DNA of 9,419 nt from Methanothrix sp. (lineage in GTDB: Archaea > Halobacteriota > Methanosarcinia > Methanotrichales > Methanotrichaceae). The position numbers and the translations under genes were made by a program. The stretch lies in assembly GCA_011391755.1 (NCBI GenBank), contig JAABPZ010000038.1:1-9419 (forward strand), read 5' to 3'. Shown here one piece after another: positions 7,239 to 9,419 of the stretch (within the stretch, counting starts at the first letter, position 1; each line of letters starts with the position of its first letter). Under the pieces are notes generated by a model that saw nothing but the letters and a program-made list of their open reading frames with translations, made no database searches and had not been told where the DNA came from.

Positions 7239-7520
7239 ATGGCAAAGCAGACTACAAAAGGAAGGAAGAGCAGGTCCGCAGCCCGGTTTGGTCCCAGGTA
7301 CGGCCGCAAATCACGAAAGCAAGTGGCAGATTTGGAAGAAAAGAGCAAGGCCTCTTATGACTGCCCTTCGTGCAATAGGAATAGAGTAAGAAGAACAAGT
7401 ACAGCCATCTGGAGCTGCAGCAAATGCGGCTACACCTTTGCGGGCGGCTCTTTCCTGCCGGAGACGTCTCTGGGCCGTTCAGTGATAAGGTCTCTCAAGA
7501 AGACCCTTGAGGCGGCTTAG
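7239..7520 (+). CDS. rpl37ae: Large-subunit ribosomal protein eL43 (L37ae)
   Basis: A 93-residue zinc-ribbon protein of the 50S subunit. The basic N-terminus (AKQTTKGRKSRSAARFGPRYGR) is followed by two cysteine pairs, CPSC (42-45) and CSKC (60-63), which form the zinc site, and then by TFAGGSFLPETS. The length is normal for archaea. It starts 15 bases after rrp42 with only a weak GGAAG upstream, and ends three bases before rpoP. Confidence 0.97.
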   Translation: MAKQTTKGRKSRSAARFGPRYGRKSRKQVADLEEKSKASYDCPSCNRNRVRRTSTAIWSCSKCGYTFAGGSFLPETSLGRSVIRSLKKTLEAA

Positions 7521-7523
7521 AAG

Positions 7524-7661
7524 ATGGCTTATAAGTGCACCAGATGCAAGAAGACTGTGGAGGTTGATTACGAGTACAGCGGCATACGCTGTCCGTATTG
7601 TGGGCATAGGATCCTGATGAAGGAGCGGCCCACCACGGTCAAGAAGATGCAAGCCGTCTGA
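7524..7661 (+). CDS. rpoP: RNA polymerase subunit P (Rpb12/RpoP homologue)
   Basis: A 45-residue gene easily missed because of its size. I read [10 protein letters not shown] at the start, [10 protein letters not shown] at 21-30 and [12 protein letters not shown] at the end. The cysteines at 5, 8, 23 and 26 form the single zinc ribbon of archaeal RpoP, a small subunit of the multi-subunit RNA polymerase that contributes to assembly and open-complex formation. It starts three bases after the rpl37ae stop, and its TGA shares one base with the next ATG (TGATG). Position between L37ae and the Brix gene is the usual archaeal arrangement. Confidence 0.95.
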   Translation: MAYKCTRCKKTVEVDYEYSGIRCPYCGHRILMKERPTTVKKMQAV

Positions 7662-8080
7662 TGATCGTCACCACCTCGCGCGATCCTTCCAGCAAGGCGA
7701 GAAGGTTTGCTAGAGCCATGGCCTCGTTCCTGTCTCTGCCTTATGTGAATCGGGGAAAGCAAAAGACAGGAGAGGACGAAACCTGGCTGGTGGTGATAGA
7801 GGACCACGGCAATCCGGCAGGTCTGGTCAAGCGCTCCTCGGAAAAAGAGGAGCAATTGAGCTTTCGGCTCTCAGGAGAGACCGAGGCAAGACGGCTCAAG
7901 ATGAGCGTGCCGAAGGTTGCCGGCAAGGGCATAGTTGCTCTTCCTATTGCACAGTTCTTTGAGCTGGAGTGGCTCGGCGAGGTCGAGGCCGTTCCTGCTC
8001 AGGGGCGCATAATCTGGGTTGCACCTGGTAATATTGATTTCATAGATGAGGGTCAGGCCAAATTCAGGCTGAAAGTATGA
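7661..8080 (+). CDS. Brix-domain ribosome biogenesis protein (archaeal Imp4-like)
   Basis: A 139-residue, single-domain Brix protein. It begins with [20 protein letters not shown] and has LPYVNRGKQK at 38-47, both hallmark segments of archaeal Imp4/Brix proteins; the C-terminal part includes GRIIWVAPGN. Eukaryotic relatives act in rRNA processing and assembly; the archaeal protein is presumed to bind rRNA during ribosome assembly. It overlaps rpoP by one base and pcc1 by four (ATGA), so translation is probably coupled. Confidence 0.9.
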   Translation: MIVTTSRDPSSKARRFARAMASFLSLPYVNRGKQKTGEDETWLVVIEDHGNPAGLVKRSSEKEEQLSFRLSGETEARRLKMSVPKVAGKGIVALPIAQFFELEWLGEVEAVPAQGRIIWVAPGNIDFIDEGQAKFRLKV

Positions 8081-8304
8081 AGGGTTGTGCACAGTTCGTG
8101 TTTGATAGCCCTCATGCCGCAGTGATCTATCAGGCACTTCTGCCCGAACTTGGAGACGAGCTGCATAGGTCCAATGTATTACTGGGCCTGGAAGGCGGTT
8201 CTATTCGATTGGAGATCCGGGGCGAGGATACAGTCTCTCTCCGGGCAGCTTTAAATACCTGGATCAGGTTGGTTAAGATCGCATTTGAGATGGTGAGTTT
8301 ATGA
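8077..8304 (+). CDS. pcc1: KEOPS complex subunit Pcc1
   Basis: A 75-residue protein of normal size for archaeal Pcc1, the dimerising subunit that binds Kae1 in the KEOPS complex making t6A37 on ANN-decoding tRNAs. It shows the alpha/beta pattern of the family: an N-terminal strand (GCAQFVFDSP), AAVIYQALLPEL, then LEGGSIRLEIRGEDTVSLRAALNTWIRLV. The ATGA start overlaps the Brix stop, and its own stop overlaps the pfdB ATG. The identity rests on this pattern and on the locus, where Pcc1 normally stands between Imp4 and prefoldin beta. Confidence 0.88.
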   Translation: MKGCAQFVFDSPHAAVIYQALLPELGDELHRSNVLLGLEGGSIRLEIRGEDTVSLRAALNTWIRLVKIAFEMVSL

Positions 8305-8663
8305 GTGGCGAATTGCCTCCGCAGATACAAAATCAGTTGGCTCAGCTCCAGCAGCTCCAGCAGCAAGCTCAGGCTGTCATGGCTCAGAAGGGCCAGATCG
8401 AAGGTCTGATCAGGGAGACTGAAGCGGCGTTGAAGGAACTGGAGAAGAGCGCAGACGATGCCGTTATATACAAGGGCGTCGGGGAACTTCTCTTTAAAGC
8501 TGATAAGCAGAAGCTGATAGAAGAGCTGAAAGAGAAGAAGGATATGAATGAAATCCGGAAAAAGAACATGGCCAATCAGGAAGAACGCATTCAGGGCCGG
8601 TTCACTCAGCTTCAAGAGCAGCTTAAAATGGCATTAGGTCAGGTGCCGCCCAAGGGCGGCTAA
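8301..8663 (+). CDS. pfdB: Prefoldin beta subunit
   Basis: A 120-residue subunit of prefoldin, the jellyfish-shaped chaperone that holds unfolded protein and passes it to the thermosome. An N-terminal coiled coil (about 8-50, rich in Gln/Leu/Glu: QNQLAQLQQLQQQAQ) leads into the hairpin region (DAVIYKGVGELLF, 53-65) and a second coiled coil (about 67-110, KQKLIEELKEKKDMNEIRKK). GGTGA at 8292-8296 serves the ATG at 8301, which overlaps the pcc1 stop. It is the last protein gene of the superoperon; its final codons form a strong hairpin. Confidence 0.96.
   Translation: MSGELPPQIQNQLAQLQQLQQQAQAVMAQKGQIEGLIRETEAALKELEKSADDAVIYKGVGELLFKADKQKLIEELKEKKDMNEIRKKNMANQEERIQGRFTQLQEQLKMALGQVPPKGG
8645..8660 (+). 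other. Perfect GC-rich hairpin at the end of pfdB
   Basis: GCCGCCC (8645-8651) is fully complementary to GGGCGGC (8654-8660) with AA between, so six or seven pairs can form. It ends directly before the pfdB stop codon and 13 bases before the tRNA. No U-run follows, so it is not a typical intrinsic terminator; it may mark or protect an mRNA 3' end after tRNA excision. It also encodes ordinary codons, so chance is possible. Confidence 0.4.
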
Positions 8664-8673
8664 ATCCATTTGC

Positions 8674-8750
<77 letters not shown>

Positions 8751-8772
8751 TTATTATTACTATTATTATTTT
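8751..8772 (+). terminator. T-rich TTA/TTAT repeat after the tRNA; possible terminator and promoter
   Basis: A tract of repeated TTA/CTA triplets ending in TTTT begins two bases past the tRNA end. Archaeal termination commonly uses T-rich tracts, so this may end the tRNA and operon transcripts. It ends 10 bases before the next ATG, so as a promoter it could give only a leaderless or very short-leader transcript; the downstream gene may depend on read-through. Confidence 0.45.
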
Positions 8773-8782
8773 AGGAGGATTT

Positions 8783-8971
8783 ATGTGCGAACTTACGGTT
8801 TACCTTTTGAAAGGCAACTCTCGCGAAAGGGCTATGGAAGGCGTGGTCAGGCTCATGGCCCATAACGGCAAGGTGCTCATGGAAGGCATCTTCGGGGATT
8901 CCATGGAGGTAGAAGGGCGGCTGGCCGATGTAGATATCATGTCCCAGTCGGCGAATATCATCGCGAATTAG
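8783..8971 (+). CDS. CooT-family small nickel-binding protein
   Basis: A 62-residue protein beginning MCELTVYLLKG, the hallmark start of the CooT family, followed by AMEGVVRLMAHNGKVLMEGIFGDSMEVEGRLADVDIM. CooT binds nickel through Cys2 and supports CO dehydrogenase maturation in Rhodospirillum; here Cys2 is present. Methanogens need nickel for CO dehydrogenase/acetyl-CoA synthase and coenzyme F430, so a nickel role is plausible but inferred. AGGAGG (8773-8778) stands four bases before the ATG. The gene follows the tRNA by 34 bases and no cooC, cooJ or CODH gene is in the window. Confidence 0.8.
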   Translation: MCELTVYLLKGNSRERAMEGVVRLMAHNGKVLMEGIFGDSMEVEGRLADVDIMSQSANIIAN

Positions 8972-9079
8972 GCGAATTAATTGAATTTGACCGATGCGTT
9001 GTTCTCAATCCATCCAAAAAATATAATACTTGTTTGAATGCAATACGCAGATATTCTGCACTATGGCCAACATCAGAAA

Positions 9080-9086
9080 TTTTTTT
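9080..9086 (+). terminator. T7 run, possible terminator of the CooT-like gene
   Basis: A run of seven T at 9080-9086, about 110 bases past the stop codon, is the first long T-run downstream. No stable stem precedes it. The stretch from 8972 to 9120 shows no gene; it opens with GCGAAT repeated three times across the stop codon (about 8950-8973). Confidence 0.2.
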
Positions 9087-9125
9087 GAAAACTTGGTACA
9101 AATCATATTTTAGTCATCGCATTAC

Positions 9126-9148
9126 AATTCCCATTCCGGACCCCCCCT
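9126..9148 (+). repeat. Left inverted repeat of the MITE-like element
   Basis: It begins AATTCCCATTCCGGA and continues with seven C and a T. The matching copy at 9306-9327 on the other strand has six C. The sequence contains the palindrome TCCGGA. Confidence 0.7.
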
Positions 9149-9170
9149 AAAAAAGGGCAATAATTTCCGA

Positions 9171-9186
9171 CCAGGGTATTCCCTGG
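9171..9186 (+). repeat. Perfect hairpin inside the MITE-like element
   Basis: CCAGGG (9171-9176) pairs with CCCTGG (9181-9186) around TATT. A second odd palindrome, GAGCCAGGCTC (9188-9198), follows at once. Subterminal hairpins are common in non-autonomous elements; no function can be assigned. Confidence 0.4.
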
Positions 9187-9305
9187 CGAGCCAGGCTCAT
9201 CAATCAGGCAGAGGTGGTTGGTCGCTGCAATGTGTTCTTTGTTACGCATGCAGTGGTCCCGCACTCCAAGGAAAAATTAGATCAAATAATTATTGGCGAT
9301 TTTGG

Positions 9306-9327
9306 AGGGGGGTCCGGAATGGGAATT
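9306..9327 (-). repeat. Right inverted repeat of the MITE-like element
   Basis: AGGGGGGTCCGGAATGGGAA followed by TT is the reverse complement of the left repeat, minus one C. It is followed by ACAAGTAC; the seven-base direct repeat ATTACAA spans 9325-9331. Confidence 0.7.
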
Positions 9328-9419
9328 ACAAGTACATTCCATGTTTTTTTCTCTGTTGTATCACGTATGAATATTAATTTATATAATAAGTGTAGTTTAT
9401 ATTCCGATAATGATCATTA

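Larger units (their letters stand above)
9126..9327. mobile_element. MITE-like or IS-remnant element of about 200 bp
   Basis: Two inverted repeats, 9126-9148 and 9306-9327, match over 22 bases except for one extra C in a C-run, and enclose about 157 bases. ATTACAA occurs directly repeated at 9121-9127 and 9325-9331, which fits a target duplication, although it partly overlaps the repeat ends. No complete transposase is encoded: the plus frame after TAA at 9148 stays open to the window end but has no early start codon, and I do not recognise its product. A short non-autonomous element or the collapsed ends of an insertion sequence are the best readings; a family cannot be named. Confidence 0.5.

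Noticed and set aside
7180..7389. Plus-strand 69-codon frame overlapping rrp42 and rpl37ae
   Set aside because: It is a frame-shifted reading of two confident genes, rich in Arg/Lys/Trp with no recognisable pattern.
8645..8660. Reading the pfdB-end hairpin as an intrinsic terminator
   Set aside because: No T-run follows, and the tRNA begins 13 bases later, so it was listed as a hairpin of unknown role.

Overview
The window is archaeal chromosome, almost certainly from a methanogenic euryarchaeon. The evidence is the gene content: an eukaryote-like L15e and L37ae, archaeal RNase P proteins, a 20S proteasome alpha subunit, SBDS, the archaeal exosome (Rrp4/Rrp41/Rrp42), RpoP, an archaeal Brix protein, Pcc1 and prefoldin beta. 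The general look of the proteins and a CooT-like nickel protein fit Methanosarcinales, perhaps Methanotrichaceae (Methanothrix); that finer placement is inference and was not tested.

Layout. Positions 1-1036 (minus strand, AT-richer) hold two decaying genes. One is a partial, doubly frameshifted small gene at the left edge. The other is a single-frameshift gene for a class III nucleotide cyclase-like protein of unknown function. Positions 1037-1347 are a divergent intergenic region with promoter-like AT-rich boxes for both directions and a hairpin in the leader of the L15e gene. Positions 1348-8663 are one unbroken plus-strand superoperon of fourteen genes with gaps of 0-19 bases or short overlaps: rpl15e, a COG1325 RNA-binding protein, rnp3, rnp2, psmA, SBDS, rrp4, rrp41, rrp42, rpl37ae, rpoP, Brix/Imp4-like, pcc1 and pfdB. 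A tRNA-Arg(TCT) follows 10 bases after the last stop codon, then a 62-residue CooT-like gene. The right end (8972-9419) is AT-rich, with no confident gene, but contains a compact element of about 200 bp bounded by near-perfect inverted repeats, resembling a MITE or IS remnant.

How the genes work together. The superoperon joins RNA maturation and turnover (RNase P proteins, exosome core and cap), ribosome synthesis (L15e, L37ae, SBDS, Brix), transcription (RpoP), tRNA modification (Pcc1 of KEOPS), protein folding (prefoldin) and protein degradation (proteasome). This is the known archaeal exosome superoperon, here unusually complete. The tRNA at its end would need RNase P for its 5' end if it is made by read-through, so the transcript may carry a substrate of its own products.

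No CRISPR array, rRNA, complete transposase or clear new multigene system is visible. The items most worth a second look are the decayed cyclase-like locus, the inverted-repeat element on the right, the hairpins flanking the operon, and the long C-terminal extension of Rnp2.
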